Shown piece by piece: positions 23,210 through 31,915 of a stretch of DNA of 62,472 bases. Source of the DNA: a virus; the IMG/VR virus record IMGVR_UViG_3300008110_006716, positions 1 to 62,472 of that record. One strand, written 5' to 3'. The position numbers and the translations under genes were made by a program. Within the stretch, counting starts at the first letter, position 1; each line of letters begins with the position of its first letter. The notes beneath the pieces were generated by a model that was given only the letters and a program-made list of their open reading frames with translations, was not told where the DNA came from and ran no database searches.

Positions 23210-25204
23210 TTAATACGATTTACCATATCCTTTTGTTGGTTTAGTAATACCCGCACCAAGAGGAGTAACAACAACCTTTAGTGGTGGGATAAATACTTCA
23301 GTTTTTCCATTTTCTGCCTGCTCTTGGTTCATACCTTTTATTATACCTTCGAAAGCTTGATTCATCCTGTTTGGTGAACCATCTGGTGCGTCTCCTGTTG
23401 GTAATCCCGATTTTTGTAAATTCTCAATCACATTTGCAAATGCCCTTGTATCAGATACACCACCAAGTAATTTAGATGCGGCCAATGCAAACATAGGTAA
23501 TCCTAAGTTTAATTGTGTGAGACCTAAATTTAACAGTTTTAAAATTTCATCAATAACACTCTTACAATTTCTAAAGTCAATAAACGCTTGACCTACTATT
23601 AGTAATGCGTATAAAATTGAAGAATACATTTGAAGTTGTTTGTTTTTAGCCTCTTTTACTATATCAGAAATAATACCCTCAACCAACTTCTTAATGTCCC
23701 TTTTAACTATTTTAAAAAGTTCCTCAACAAATAACGCATAAATTCTTCTAATAAAATTTACATTAAACTTTCTAAACGTTTTCATAAATTGAGTTAAATC
23801 ATCGTAAGCATCATCTAATGTTTGGGATAGGTTACTATTAATAGCCTTTACCATAATTAAAAAACCTAACATTGTTTTTGGTGATAAAACACTTCTATAT
23901 ATAATTTTAGCCATTTCGGTAATTACTTTAAAATCAATATCACCTTTTATATTCAAATCAATACCAATTCCAGGAACTAAGTTTGACCATTCCGGATTTT
24001 TTGACATGTCATCCAATGCAGACTCAATTAAATCAATTTGTCCTGATGGGTTGTTTTCTGTAATAACTTCGTCTAACGCACTAAGCATTGCACCACTATT
24101 GATTGGTAGTTTCACACCCTCACACGATTCAAATTCAACAACCCCATTTGAAACGTTATTAATTTGATTCTCGATGTTTCTTAATTCTTGATTTGATATT
24201 TCGAAAAAATTATCGTCAATTAGGTCCAAATCATTTAATTTCGCATTACCACCAGTATCTATTGTTTTTGTTGGGTCTGAACAAATACCTGTAATTCTTT
24301 TTATTATTAAATCAAATTTTCTTTGTTCTCTTAATTTGTCAGTCGATAATTTTAAATCAAAATCAAACGACCCGAAAATTATGTTAAGTAATTCCGTAAA
24401 AATCGAATTAATACCCAATACTTCAAGACTATCATAATAGTCAAATAAAAAATTAGAAACTGTTGCGGTATTGTTAAGTTGTGGCTTTAAAGTGATTTTG
24501 TAGTAATCTCCAAAATTAGTTGGGTTGACCGCAGGATAAAATTGAACGTACTCTATATCAAAAAGTTCTTGACCTGACGCTCCAACATAACTTGAACCAA
24601 ATTGAGTTTGATAAGATTGACCTAAATTTTGTAATCTTGAGTATAACTCTCTATTCATACTATATGGAACGGTACCTACAGGTGTGTCATCTTTTTCATA
24701 ATAATATTTAGCAACTTCGTCATCGGGTGAATAAATTAAACGTTTAAATAAGTCAATCTGACTTACCTTAATATACAACTCCTGATTAACTTTATCTTCA
24801 TACGATTGTTCTTCTGAACAACCTATAGTCCCAATAATTTCATCCACTAAAATACTTTTAACTTTTCCTTTAGTATTTTGAGCAGCCTCTAAAAATACTC
24901 GTCTTACAGTATCTATTGCTTTATTTTCTGACGGTGGGAAAGTTTGTTTAAGTAATTCTAAAAGTTGTTCTAATTGCCCCTTTATTTCACTTTTAACATC
25001 GTTCTTTATCTTGTTACTGAATGTTGTACCTGATTTTTCAAGCTCACTGATTTGTTTTACAACATCACTTTTTTTCTTATCAACAGAGGATTGTGCTTTT
25101 TCTTTTTGTTTTATTGCATTATTTTTTTTAGACTCTTTTGTGGTCTGATAAGCGCTAATTTTATCACTAGCCTTTTTGTAATCATTTGATAAATCAAGAC
25201 CCAT
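23210..25204 (-). CDS. Large virion/baseplate-associated protein
   Basis: 664 residues. Starts with a coiled coil (about 1-85, Lys/Ser-rich), then a mixed domain with Tyr-rich strands (SYEDKVNQELYIKVSQIDLFK, EYVQFYPAVNPTNFGDYYKITL), and a long helical region (about 395-590) containing hydrophobic segments such as LQMYSSILYALLIVGQAF. The tail is Gly/Pro-rich and ends KGYGKSY. Hydrophobic helices in a large tail-region protein could mean a tape-measure-like or membrane-contacting role, but length and position do not prove it. No family name. Its start overlaps the upstream stop by one base. Confidence 0.68.
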   Translation of the reverse strand: MGLDLSNDYKKASDKISAYQTTKESKKNNAIKQKEKAQSSVDKKKSDVVKQISELEKSGTTFSNKIKNDVKSEIKGQLEQLLELLKQTFPPSENKAIDTVRRVFLEAAQNTKGKVKSILVDEIIGTIGCSEEQSYEDKVNQELYIKVSQIDLFKRLIYSPDDEVAKYYYEKDDTPVGTVPYSMNRELYSRLQNLGQSYQTQFGSSYVGASGQELFDIEYVQFYPAVNPTNFGDYYKITLKPQLNNTATVSNFLFDYYDSLEVLGINSIFTELLNIIFGSFDFDLKLSTDKLREQRKFDLIIKRITGICSDPTKTIDTGGNAKLNDLDLIDDNFFEISNQELRNIENQINNVSNGVVEFESCEGVKLPINSGAMLSALDEVITENNPSGQIDLIESALDDMSKNPEWSNLVPGIGIDLNIKGDIDFKVITEMAKIIYRSVLSPKTMLGFLIMVKAINSNLSQTLDDAYDDLTQFMKTFRKFNVNFIRRIYALFVEELFKIVKRDIKKLVEGIISDIVKEAKNKQLQMYSSILYALLIVGQAFIDFRNCKSVIDEILKLLNLGLTQLNLGLPMFALAASKLLGGVSDTRAFANVIENLQKSGLPTGDAPDGSPNRMNQAFEGIIKGMNQEQAENGKTEVFIPPLKVVVTPLGAGITKPTKGYGKSY

Positions 25205-25572
25205 TATAGTTGATAATTTTGACCTTTACTATTATCTACATCTTTTTGTATTAAAGATTGTAGAGTATCTTCATCCATATCAGATAAACTGAACGATTCT
25301 TCTTTACTATTATTTGATTTCTCCCAAATACTAGACTGTAATTTAGACAGACTCAATTTTTTTTCAATAGTATCATTAATAATTTTTTGTTGTTCTTTAA
25401 TAACGGGACCTATTACTGTCATGTCTTCCGCATCTTTCAAAAGTGCCAACATTTTATTTTGTATACGAATTGCCGTAGACCTTTGCTCGACTAATTCATT
25501 ATATATTTCTTGCATTAAACCTAATACAGAATCTTTGTTTAAACTTATTTCTTTTTTTCTTGCTCTATTCAT
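25204..25572 (-). CDS. Hypothetical helical protein
   Basis: 122 residues, charged and helical (LGLMQEIYNELVEQRSTAIR), likely a coiled coil, with a disordered acidic C-terminus. No family recognised. It is first in the baseplate sub-operon and is preceded by a TATTTAT motif, separated from the sigma-factor gene by 16 bp. May act with the 664-residue protein whose start it overlaps. Confidence 0.65.
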   Translation of the reverse strand: MNRARKKEISLNKDSVLGLMQEIYNELVEQRSTAIRIQNKMLALLKDAEDMTVIGPVIKEQQKIINDTIEKKLSLSKLQSSIWEKSNNSKEESFSLSDMDEDTLQSLIQKDVDNSKGQNYQL

Positions 25573-25576
25573 ATCA

Positions 25577-25583
25577 ATAAATA
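25577..25583 (-). promoter_or_regulatory. TATTTAT motif upstream of 25572
   Basis: The complement reads AAATATTTATTGATATG, only 4 nt before the ATG and directly before the stop of the late sigma-factor gene, so it would start the baseplate transcript. Confidence 0.35.
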
Positions 25584-25588
25584 TTTGT

Positions 25589-26341
25589 CTATTGATTATG
25601 TATTTTTTTTAAAGTTTCCAAATAAAGAGTTTTGTACTTTTTTAAGTAAGTTCTTATTTCTTTTGTATTAAGATTCGTCATTTCTCTTAATGTTAGTAAT
25701 ACTATATTTTTGTTAAACTTATTATTATCGTTCCCAATAAAAATATTACCATAGTCATCAAAAAGTTCTATAAGTGCGTAACCTAATTTACTTTCATTAT
25801 CTTGTAATTCTGTGTTACCAACATATAACTTTAAATCAACTAAAAATTTGTCAATTATTTTCTCGGCATCTATTTTTTCAAACTCCAAATAATAAACCAT
25901 ATCGGGTCTATTTTCTAATGCACTAGATATATCTTCATAGGAAATTTTACGATTCATTTCCTTTTGGTCTTTTAATATCTGACCCATCAAATAGTTTTTA
26001 CAAATAGTACCAAAATAAGAATAAGCCTTCTTGTTTTTAGCTGGCTTAAACTTATCCACTTTTGTCATCAAAAAAGAGTGGGTGTCCGTATGGATATCGT
26101 TATAATCCATATCTTTTCTGTATAACTTATACCTTCTTATGATTGATTCAATCATCTTATCAAGAGGTTCCCTTAGAAATTCATTATATATAATTTCTTT
26201 TTCGTATTTAGTTTCTGCTATTATATATGCTTTAACCGCCTCTTCTTCACGTACATCAAAGTAATTATTATTTTTTACTTTTTTTTCCGTCTTTTTCTCT
26301 TCGTATGTAACTTCTGTTATAGTTGCAGACGATATAGTCAT
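25589..26341 (-). CDS. gp55: Late-transcription sigma factor (T4 gp55-like)
   Basis: 250 residues (T4 gp55 is 185). Sigma-70 region 2-type segment: DMDYNDIHTDTHSFLMTKVDKFKP followed by KKAYSYFGTICKNYLMGQI, the pattern of phage late sigma factors that melt the -10 element. The N-terminal 40 residues are charged and non-conserved; the C-terminus has a helix-turn-helix-like end (LREMTNLNTKEIRTYLKKYK). It would direct host RNA polymerase to late promoters, here plausibly the TATTTAT motif. Overlaps by one base the upstream glycosyltransferase. The gene sits between the glycan genes and the baseplate genes. Confidence 0.87.
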   Translation of the reverse strand: MTISSATITEVTYEEKKTEKKVKNNNYFDVREEEAVKAYIIAETKYEKEIIYNEFLREPLDKMIESIIRRYKLYRKDMDYNDIHTDTHSFLMTKVDKFKPAKNKKAYSYFGTICKNYLMGQILKDQKEMNRKISYEDISSALENRPDMVYYLEFEKIDAEKIIDKFLVDLKLYVGNTELQDNESKLGYALIELFDDYGNIFIGNDNNKFNKNIVLLTLREMTNLNTKEIRTYLKKYKTLYLETLKKIHNQ

Positions 26342-27147
26342 TAGTTTTCTTGTGGTTCATATTTTATATTTCTATCCATGGTGAAGAAATGTTCTTTTTT
26401 TGCTGATTCAATCCAAAAAGAAACTTCATCATCAGTAATTGAATTTTGACCATTTTTATAACTCCAAAAGATGGAACCCTCTCTAAAATTCATGTGCTTA
26501 TACCCAATTCTAGGGATTGTCATAATCTGAGCTGAATTGTAAGTTAGTCTTAACAAAAACTCATAAACAAATGTTAATTTGAACGAAGATTTAAATCCAC
26601 CATTGTCAGAGTAAGTTGATTTTTTAATTACCATTCCACTTGTTTGAAAGTTTTGGTAGTTCATTAATACGTCATTTGTTAAATAACCTATTTCTGAATT
26701 TAAACTCGCAGCAAATGTCGCCTCATTTGTAAAACCAACAAACATACCCTTTTCATCAGTATCAACAACTAGTGGTAAAAATGCATCAACTTCAGGGTAA
26801 GACTCGATAAATCTTTTTACATTTTTAAACCAAATAGTAGAATACTCATCATCAAATTCTAAAATTGAAATATATTCACCATTTGAATTCTCAACACCTA
26901 AGTTAACTTGAGTACTAAAATCTGTCTTACCTTTATTTTCTACAAAATTTACAGTTAGACCACTGTAATCAAATTTATTTAATACTTCTTTTAAACCATC
27001 CTCATCAGAATGTACTACGATAACTTCTAAAGGACTTGTATGTTGAATTTGAACAGACTTAATTGCTCTTTCATAAAATGTTTCAAAATCCCTTTGTTTA
27101 GATGAATTAATTGGGATTATTACTGATACGTTTAGATTATTTTCCAT
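26341..27147 (-). CDS. Family 2 glycosyltransferase
   Basis: 268 residues, GT-A fold. N-terminal VSVIIPINSSKQRDFETFYERAI, VNLGVENSNGEYISILEFDDE (the acidic metal-binding motif, here EFDDE, near residue 120) and a later SGMVIKKSTY segment are typical of GT2 enzymes that use nucleotide-sugar donors. Sugar and acceptor unknown. Last of the glycan genes before the sigma factor and overlapping it by one base. Adjacent to a GT4-like gene upstream, two bases apart. Confidence 0.85.
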   Translation of the reverse strand: MENNLNVSVIIPINSSKQRDFETFYERAIKSVQIQHTSPLEVIVVHSDEDGLKEVLNKFDYSGLTVNFVENKGKTDFSTQVNLGVENSNGEYISILEFDDEYSTIWFKNVKRFIESYPEVDAFLPLVVDTDEKGMFVGFTNEATFAASLNSEIGYLTNDVLMNYQNFQTSGMVIKKSTYSDNGGFKSSFKLTFVYEFLLRLTYNSAQIMTIPRIGYKHMNFREGSIFWSYKNGQNSITDDEVSFWIESAKKEHFFTMDRNIKYEPQEN

Positions 27148-27148
27148 G

Positions 27149-28216
27149 TTATTTACTTTCTTCTGTTACATTTAGTTTATCCAATTGTTCTTGGAATGCG
27201 TTAAGTCTTGAGGTAAAGAATTCTTCAAAAAGTTCCAATACTTTTGACTCGAATTTATTTTTGTTTTGATAGTTTGATGATGTTGTAGACATATTCTCAT
27301 AAAGTGTTTCTGAAATATTATCTTCCAACCAATTTTGAATGAAATTTGCAACAACGTCAACAATTTCGTTAAATTGATTAGTCCAAACACCATTCTCTTC
27401 ATTCATCCATTCAGGTACCATATTAGGTACTTTTGCAATAACTGGTGTTCCGCTTACCATTGATTCCAATGGGTAGGTACCAAATGATGACTCATTATCA
27501 ACCCATACACTTAAAAATGACTCCTTTAAGAATTTAGAAAAATCACTGATAGAAATACCTCTCATATCTCTAAAAGTAATCCATCTATATTGTGGATATT
27601 TCAAATAGAACGTTTTAATAATTTTTGCAGTGTCCCTTTGGTCTCTTGTATGAATTGAAATAATAGGTTTAGATGGTTTTTCTTTTTTAGAAAAAACCTC
27701 ATCAATATAAGGTTCTAAAACATCAATACTTACATTTTTCATTACTTCTGAAATATATTCTTTTTGTTTTTCAGAAGTAGTTATTGCTTTATAAAATCCT
27801 AATTGAGGCCATGTAACACCCGGAGCTAAAGTTTCCAACATATGGTCATATGCCTGACATAAAACTATTTTACCACAAGGTAAGTTTTTAATTTGTTCCA
27901 TAACGTGACCATAAAGTTCCGGTAATACAATCATATCTTCAGGTGAAATAGATAAGTTTTGACCGTCGATAGACTGATGTGGTAACTCCATATATTTTTC
28001 ATTCAACCACGAAGAAACACCTTCATAATCTGTTGTTTCGTGAATTATAATTGGATTATATCCTGAATTTTTTAAGGTTAGTGCCATATCATAGATATAT
28101 TTAATACTAGCCTTTGGGTTACCTTTTGTATCTTGTACTAAAAAATAAATTCTAGCCGTTTTTTCTTTAAGGTTATTAACTGAACCCTCAATCTTTTTTA
28201 TTTTTTCTAAATCCAT
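27149..28216 (-). CDS. Glycosyltransferase, GT-B (GT1/GT4-like)
   Basis: 355 residues. GT-B pattern with an N-terminal Rossmann half (ARIYFLVQDTKGNPKASIKYIY) and a C-terminal nucleotide-sugar half in which ESSFGTYPLESMVSGTPVIAK carries the E-x7-E-like donor motif. A late helical tail of about 50 residues is charged. Substrates unknown. Forms a pair with the adjacent GT2 gene, separated by one base. Lies at the downstream end of the sugar gene run, near PhoH. Confidence 0.82.
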   Translation of the reverse strand: MDLEKIKKIEGSVNNLKEKTARIYFLVQDTKGNPKASIKYIYDMALTLKNSGYNPIIIHETTDYEGVSSWLNEKYMELPHQSIDGQNLSISPEDMIVLPELYGHVMEQIKNLPCGKIVLCQAYDHMLETLAPGVTWPQLGFYKAITTSEKQKEYISEVMKNVSIDVLEPYIDEVFSKKEKPSKPIISIHTRDQRDTAKIIKTFYLKYPQYRWITFRDMRGISISDFSKFLKESFLSVWVDNESSFGTYPLESMVSGTPVIAKVPNMVPEWMNEENGVWTNQFNEIVDVVANFIQNWLEDNISETLYENMSTTSSNYQNKNKFESKVLELFEEFFTSRLNAFQEQLDKLNVTEESK

Positions 28217-28219
28217 TTT

Positions 28220-28501
28220 TTAAAATTTTTTGATTATTTTATTTAATAATAAAGTATTAAAAGAAATTTTGAATGGTATTGATAAATCTTTAGTACTATG
28301 AATACCCAAATTTTCATCCACACCTTCTCTTTCCGATAGGACAATTTCCATTAATAACTTAAATGTTTCATATCTTGTTACGCTAATTTGTTCATTTTCA
28401 GTGTCGCCAGATGGTACCGCAATTTTTGAACTATTTATACTTACTTGTGTTTCTAATTCGTCCACATCAAAGTAGTAATTCTCACCCCAAAGTTGTATCA
28501 T
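28220..28501 (-). CDS. Hypothetical protein between HAD-like and GT-B genes
   Basis: 93 residues, beta-strand then helix (YFDVDELETQVSINSSKIAV, FKLLMEIVLSEREGV), no named family. Its 5' end overlaps the upstream gene by about 20 bases, and three bases separate it from the GT-B gene. Could be an accessory subunit in this small sub-cluster; nothing firm can be said. Confidence 0.6.
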   Translation of the reverse strand: MIQLWGENYYFDVDELETQVSINSSKIAVPSGDTENEQISVTRYETFKLLMEIVLSEREGVDENLGIHSTKDLSIPFKISFNTLLLNKIIKKF

Positions 28502-29150
28502 TCTCTAATTTTTTTATTATTTCATCAAAGTCTCCCAACTTTTCTATTTTATAATCACACTCAATACTTACGTTATAGTCAGTGAGATATTGGATTGTAG
28601 TTTTATGTTGTGGTACCTTAGTTAATATATTAGGATTTGCAGTTAATAAGATATCTATAGTATCCCACATATTATCTAAAGTTGAGTTTGAATAGAATTT
28701 AATATTTTCTATTAAACATCCAAATTTAGATAAGAAAAATAAAGTCGCCGGTTTTGATTTACCAATTTCATCAGATACAACATAAATCTCATATTTGTCA
28801 CGATTGTTTAAATAAAAATCATTTAAATCATTAAATGTAAAAGTTTCAGTAGAACCTGCATGACCAAACAATTGCATAGGGAAATCTTCAAACATAAAAT
28901 CATATAATTCCTCATCAGATTTGAATTTAAAATGGTTTTTTAATTCAAATGTATTGATAGGTTCGATAATTTCATAAATAAATTCGTCCTCAACCTTATC
29001 AATTGATGTGTTACCAGACATATCCATGGTAAATGTTTGATTTGAATTTTCAGACTCATAATTTTCAATCATATGTTTTTCATATAATTGTCTAAACTTG
29101 CCAAATGTATCCCTTAAAACACCATTAACTTCAATCCCTATTCTCTTCAT
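28482..29150 (-). CDS. HAD-like protein with altered catalytic motif
   Basis: 222 residues. Overall layout resembles phage HAD-superfamily 5'-nucleotidase-like proteins: an N-terminal RIGIEVNGVLRDT segment where motif I (D-x-D-G-x-x-x-D/T) should be, a VVSDEIGKSKPATLFFL segment near motif II/III, and a C-terminal DCDYKIEKLGDFDEI-type end. The first catalytic Asp is Glu and the second is Asn here, so phosphatase activity is doubtful. Overlaps PhoH at its start by 20 bases. Alternatively it is a structural HAD derivative with no catalytic role. Confidence 0.5.
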   Translation of the reverse strand: MKRIGIEVNGVLRDTFGKFRQLYEKHMIENYESENSNQTFTMDMSGNTSIDKVEDEFIYEIIEPINTFELKNHFKFKSDEELYDFMFEDFPMQLFGHAGSTETFTFNDLNDFYLNNRDKYEIYVVSDEIGKSKPATLFFLSKFGCLIENIKFYSNSTLDNMWDTIDILLTANPNILTKVPQHKTTIQYLTDYNVSIECDYKIEKLGDFDEIIKKLENDTTLG

Positions 29151-29868
29151 CGTATTTTTCTAATATTTTACTGATTAATGGGTTTCTTACGTTTTTAGCG
29201 TTTCTAAAATCATACACACCCACATCATTTATATTTTTGAACCTTTGTAAAGCATCATAAAGACCTGATTGTTTTTTGTCTTTATAACGGTCAGTTTGTT
29301 CTAAATCTCCTGATATAAAGAACTTACTATTAAACCCTATCCTTGTCAATAGTAATTTCATTTGATTTGGAGTTGCGTTTTGAGCTTCTTCAAAAATTAG
29401 AATGGAATTGTCGATATTCATACCTCTCATATAGGCTAAAGCAAATACCTCAATTATTTCAGCTTCTTTAAGTTTTTCTCTCGCCTCTTTACCTATAATT
29501 TTATTTAATAGGTAATATGAAGGAAAAATGTAAGGGTCTAATTTTTCTTCCAAGTTACCTGGTAACGAACCCAGTTTTTCTTCAGCTTCAACTGCTGGTC
29601 TAACGATGATTAGTTTTTCATAAGAATTATTAGGGTCCATTAGTAGGTCAACCGCCGCTCTCATGGAAATAAAACTTTTACCAACACCTGCGGGACCTGA
29701 ACATATTGTGATTTGATTAGACATCAATATGTCATAATACTCTTTTTGATTGTCTGATAAGAATTTATTTTTTTGTTTTCTTTTAATAACTGAATTTATG
29801 TAATCCTTTTTTGTGATTGTTTTAGGTATTACTGGTTCTTCTGGTTGAGTTATTTTTTTTCTTGTCAT
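29131..29868 (-). CDS. phoH: PhoH-like P-loop ATPase
   Basis: 245 residues, matching the phage PhoH family. Walker A GPAGVGKS near residues 58-65, IIVRPAVEAEEKLGSLPGNLEEKLDPY in the middle, Walker B ILIFEEAQNATPNQMKLLLTRIG and the FISGDLEQTDR sensor. The N-terminal 30 residues are a charged leader. PhoH ATPases are widespread in phages; they are proposed to act on RNA, without a settled substrate. Its stop overlaps the HAD-like gene start. It is eight bases downstream of gmd. Confidence 0.93.
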   Translation of the reverse strand: MTRKKITQPEEPVIPKTITKKDYINSVIKRKQKNKFLSDNQKEYYDILMSNQITICSGPAGVGKSFISMRAAVDLLMDPNNSYEKLIIVRPAVEAEEKLGSLPGNLEEKLDPYIFPSYYLLNKIIGKEAREKLKEAEIIEVFALAYMRGMNIDNSILIFEEAQNATPNQMKLLLTRIGFNSKFFISGDLEQTDRYKDKKQSGLYDALQRFKNINDVGVYDFRNAKNVRNPLISKILEKYDEENRD

Positions 29869-29876
29869 TTAATTAT

Positions 29877-30854
29877 TTATTTATTTTTATAGTAATCCAT
29901 CCAATACTCAATCATCTCATCTAACATAGATTCAAAAGTATATTTTGGATTCCAATTTAATCCATCTCTCAATTTTGATGAATCTCCTTTTAAATTATAT
30001 AACTCTTCAGGTCTGAAATGTTTCTCATCAATTACTATGTATTCACTATAATCTAATCCTAATGAACTAAATACGTAACTACATAAGTCTTGTACCGAAT
30101 GTGATATTCCTGTAGAACAAACGTAGTCTTCAGGTTTATCTGATTGTAGCATCAACCACATTGCTTCGACATAATCTTTAGCATGTCCCCAATCTCTTGT
30201 TGCATCTAAATTACCAATATTTAATTTTTCTTGTAAACCTAAACTAATTCTAACTGCTGCTTTAACAACTTTATTTGTTACAAAGTTTGTCCCTCTTCTT
30301 GGTGACTCGTGGTTAAACAAAATACCATTCCATATTTTCATACCATATGAATTGCGATAGTTTCGACAAATGTTGTATGAAAATACCTTAGCACATCCAT
30401 AAGGCGATACTGGATTCATCGGTGTTGTTTCTCTTTGAAACCCATCTTCATCGATAGTATTTCCAAACATTTCAGATGACGATGCTTGGTAAATTTTAAT
30501 ATCTTTATTTAATAGTTTTACCGCCTCCAATAAATTAAGAGTTCCAAGACCCGTTACATTTGCGGTGTAGATTGGTTGGTCAAAAGATATTCTTACATGT
30601 GATTGTGCGGCCAAATTATAAATTTCAATTGGTTTAACTTCTTGTATTACTCTTGTAAGTGAAGATAAATCAGTTAAATCCGCATAGTGTAAATGTAATT
30701 TATCGAATACGTCATCTAATCTACTTGTTTGATTTTCCGATACTGAATTTCTCTTTAATGTTCCGTGAACTTCATATCCTTTTTCTAAAAGAAATTCTGC
30801 AAGATACGAACCATCCTGTCCGTTTATTCCTGTTATTAGTGCTACTTTTTTCAT
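29877..30854 (-). CDS. gmd: GDP-mannose 4,6-dehydratase
   Basis: 325 residues, SDR-type. Converts GDP-D-mannose to GDP-4-keto-6-deoxy-D-mannose, the shared precursor of GDP-fucose, GDP-colitose, GDP-rhamnose and GDP-perosamine. The NADP-binding motif TGINGQDGSYLAEFLL is at residues 8-23, NLAAQSHV near 82, catalytic SSSEMFG (Ser/Thr) then YGCAKVF (Tyr-x3-Lys), NHESPRRGTNFVT typical of Gmd. Complete by comparison with the family. It overlaps by four bases the ColD-like gene transcribed just upstream, and with the next gene forms a GDP-sugar set. Confidence 0.96.
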   Translation of the reverse strand: MKKVALITGINGQDGSYLAEFLLEKGYEVHGTLKRNSVSENQTSRLDDVFDKLHLHYADLTDLSSLTRVIQEVKPIEIYNLAAQSHVRISFDQPIYTANVTGLGTLNLLEAVKLLNKDIKIYQASSSEMFGNTIDEDGFQRETTPMNPVSPYGCAKVFSYNICRNYRNSYGMKIWNGILFNHESPRRGTNFVTNKVVKAAVRISLGLQEKLNIGNLDATRDWGHAKDYVEAMWLMLQSDKPEDYVCSTGISHSVQDLCSYVFSSLGLDYSEYIVIDEKHFRPEELYNLKGDSSKLRDGLNWNPKYTFESMLDEMIEYWMDYYKNK

Positions 30855-31915
30855 TCGTTAATTATTGATACAATAGTTTGGATTTCATCAAAAGTCAATC
30901 CTTGATGGTTTGGTATGTAGAACCCAAACTTGTTTATTAATTCACAATTTTTTAATTCAACAGGTCCGTATTTTTTTACCCACATCGGTTTTTTAGACAT
31001 GTCTCCAGCAATTAAAGGTCTAACCTCAATATTTTTTTCTAATAGTTTATTAACTATTTCATTTCTTCTTTCATTAATAATTGGGTATGCAAAGTTCGAT
31101 ACAAAATCACCTTTGTTTTCACCAACCATAATTTTATTATCACCAATTAGTGATTTATATTTTTTGAAATTTTCATTTCTTTTTTCACTATACCCGTCTA
31201 ATTTATCAATTGCCATTAAACCAATAAATGCTTGTAAATCTGTTGCTCTTAAATTAAAACCCGGTAAATAAAAAGTATATAAAGAGTCAAACTCATTTAC
31301 ATTATTTTCTTTTCTTAATTTTTCTTGTATGTGTGTAGGTAAATCCCTATCCCAACCGTGACTTCTCATCATTAATAATGAATAATAAAAATCCTCATCG
31401 TTTGTATTTATGAACCCACCTTCAATTGTGCTTAAGTGATGTCCAAAATACATCGAAACATTGTATTTTTCACACAGTGAAATTACTTTTTCCATATTAG
31501 GAACTAAACCTAATGGTGAAACTAAAATCATACAAGATGGGTCATTTGTTTTAAACAACTCTTCTAAATGTTCTAAATCACAAGAAAGGTCTTCTAAGTT
31601 AGAGTCACAAAGTATTGGTTCCATACCTAATAACATTGGGGAACTAACATCGGTAGCCCAACTTAATCCAGGAACAACAACTTTGTTATTTTTTAATTTA
31701 CCGGTGTGTAATAATGATGCTAACGCTAAAATAATTGCTGACGACCCGGAATTAACATAGACAGAATATTTCGTACCTATTTTTTTAGCCCATTTTGATT
31801 CTAATTCCCATGTTAAATCTCCTTTTGTAAGTCTTGGTATTTCATCTTGGTTTAACCATTCTATTAATTTATTGATGTCATTTTTATCAATTGTGTCTTT
31901 AACTAACTTTATCAT
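30851..31915 (-). CDS. colD: GDP-4-keto-6-deoxymannose 3-dehydratase, ColD-like (with apparent internal gap)
   Basis: 354 residues, DegT/DnrJ aminotransferase fold. ColD and its relative CDP-sugar 3-dehydrase have His in place of the PLP Lys; here YFGHHLSTIEGG (His159/His160) shows exactly that substitution, and MRSHGWDRD follows as in ColD. It would remove the 3-hydroxyl of the Gmd product on the way to GDP-colitose. Odd: between EKYNV (about residue 153) and SMYFGHH the family normally has about 30 more residues, including the PLP-contacting Asp of the ED motif; that block is missing in frame. See the deletion finding. Confidence 0.85.
   Translation of the reverse strand: MIKLVKDTIDKNDINKLIEWLNQDEIPRLTKGDLTWELESKWAKKIGTKYSVYVNSGSSAIILALASLLHTGKLKNNKVVVPGLSWATDVSSPMLLGMEPILCDSNLEDLSCDLEHLEELFKTNDPSCMILVSPLGLVPNMEKVISLCEKYNVSMYFGHHLSTIEGGFINTNDEDFYYSLLMMRSHGWDRDLPTHIQEKLRKENNVNEFDSLYTFYLPGFNLRATDLQAFIGLMAIDKLDGYSEKRNENFKKYKSLIGDNKIMVGENKGDFVSNFAYPIINERRNEIVNKLLEKNIEVRPLIAGDMSKKPMWVKKYGPVELKNCELINKFGFYIPNHQGLTFDEIQTIVSIINE

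Noticed and set aside
29131-30854. PhoH as part of the sugar pathway
   Set aside because: PhoH is found across phages without sugar genes; adjacency to gmd is more likely operon packing than shared function.
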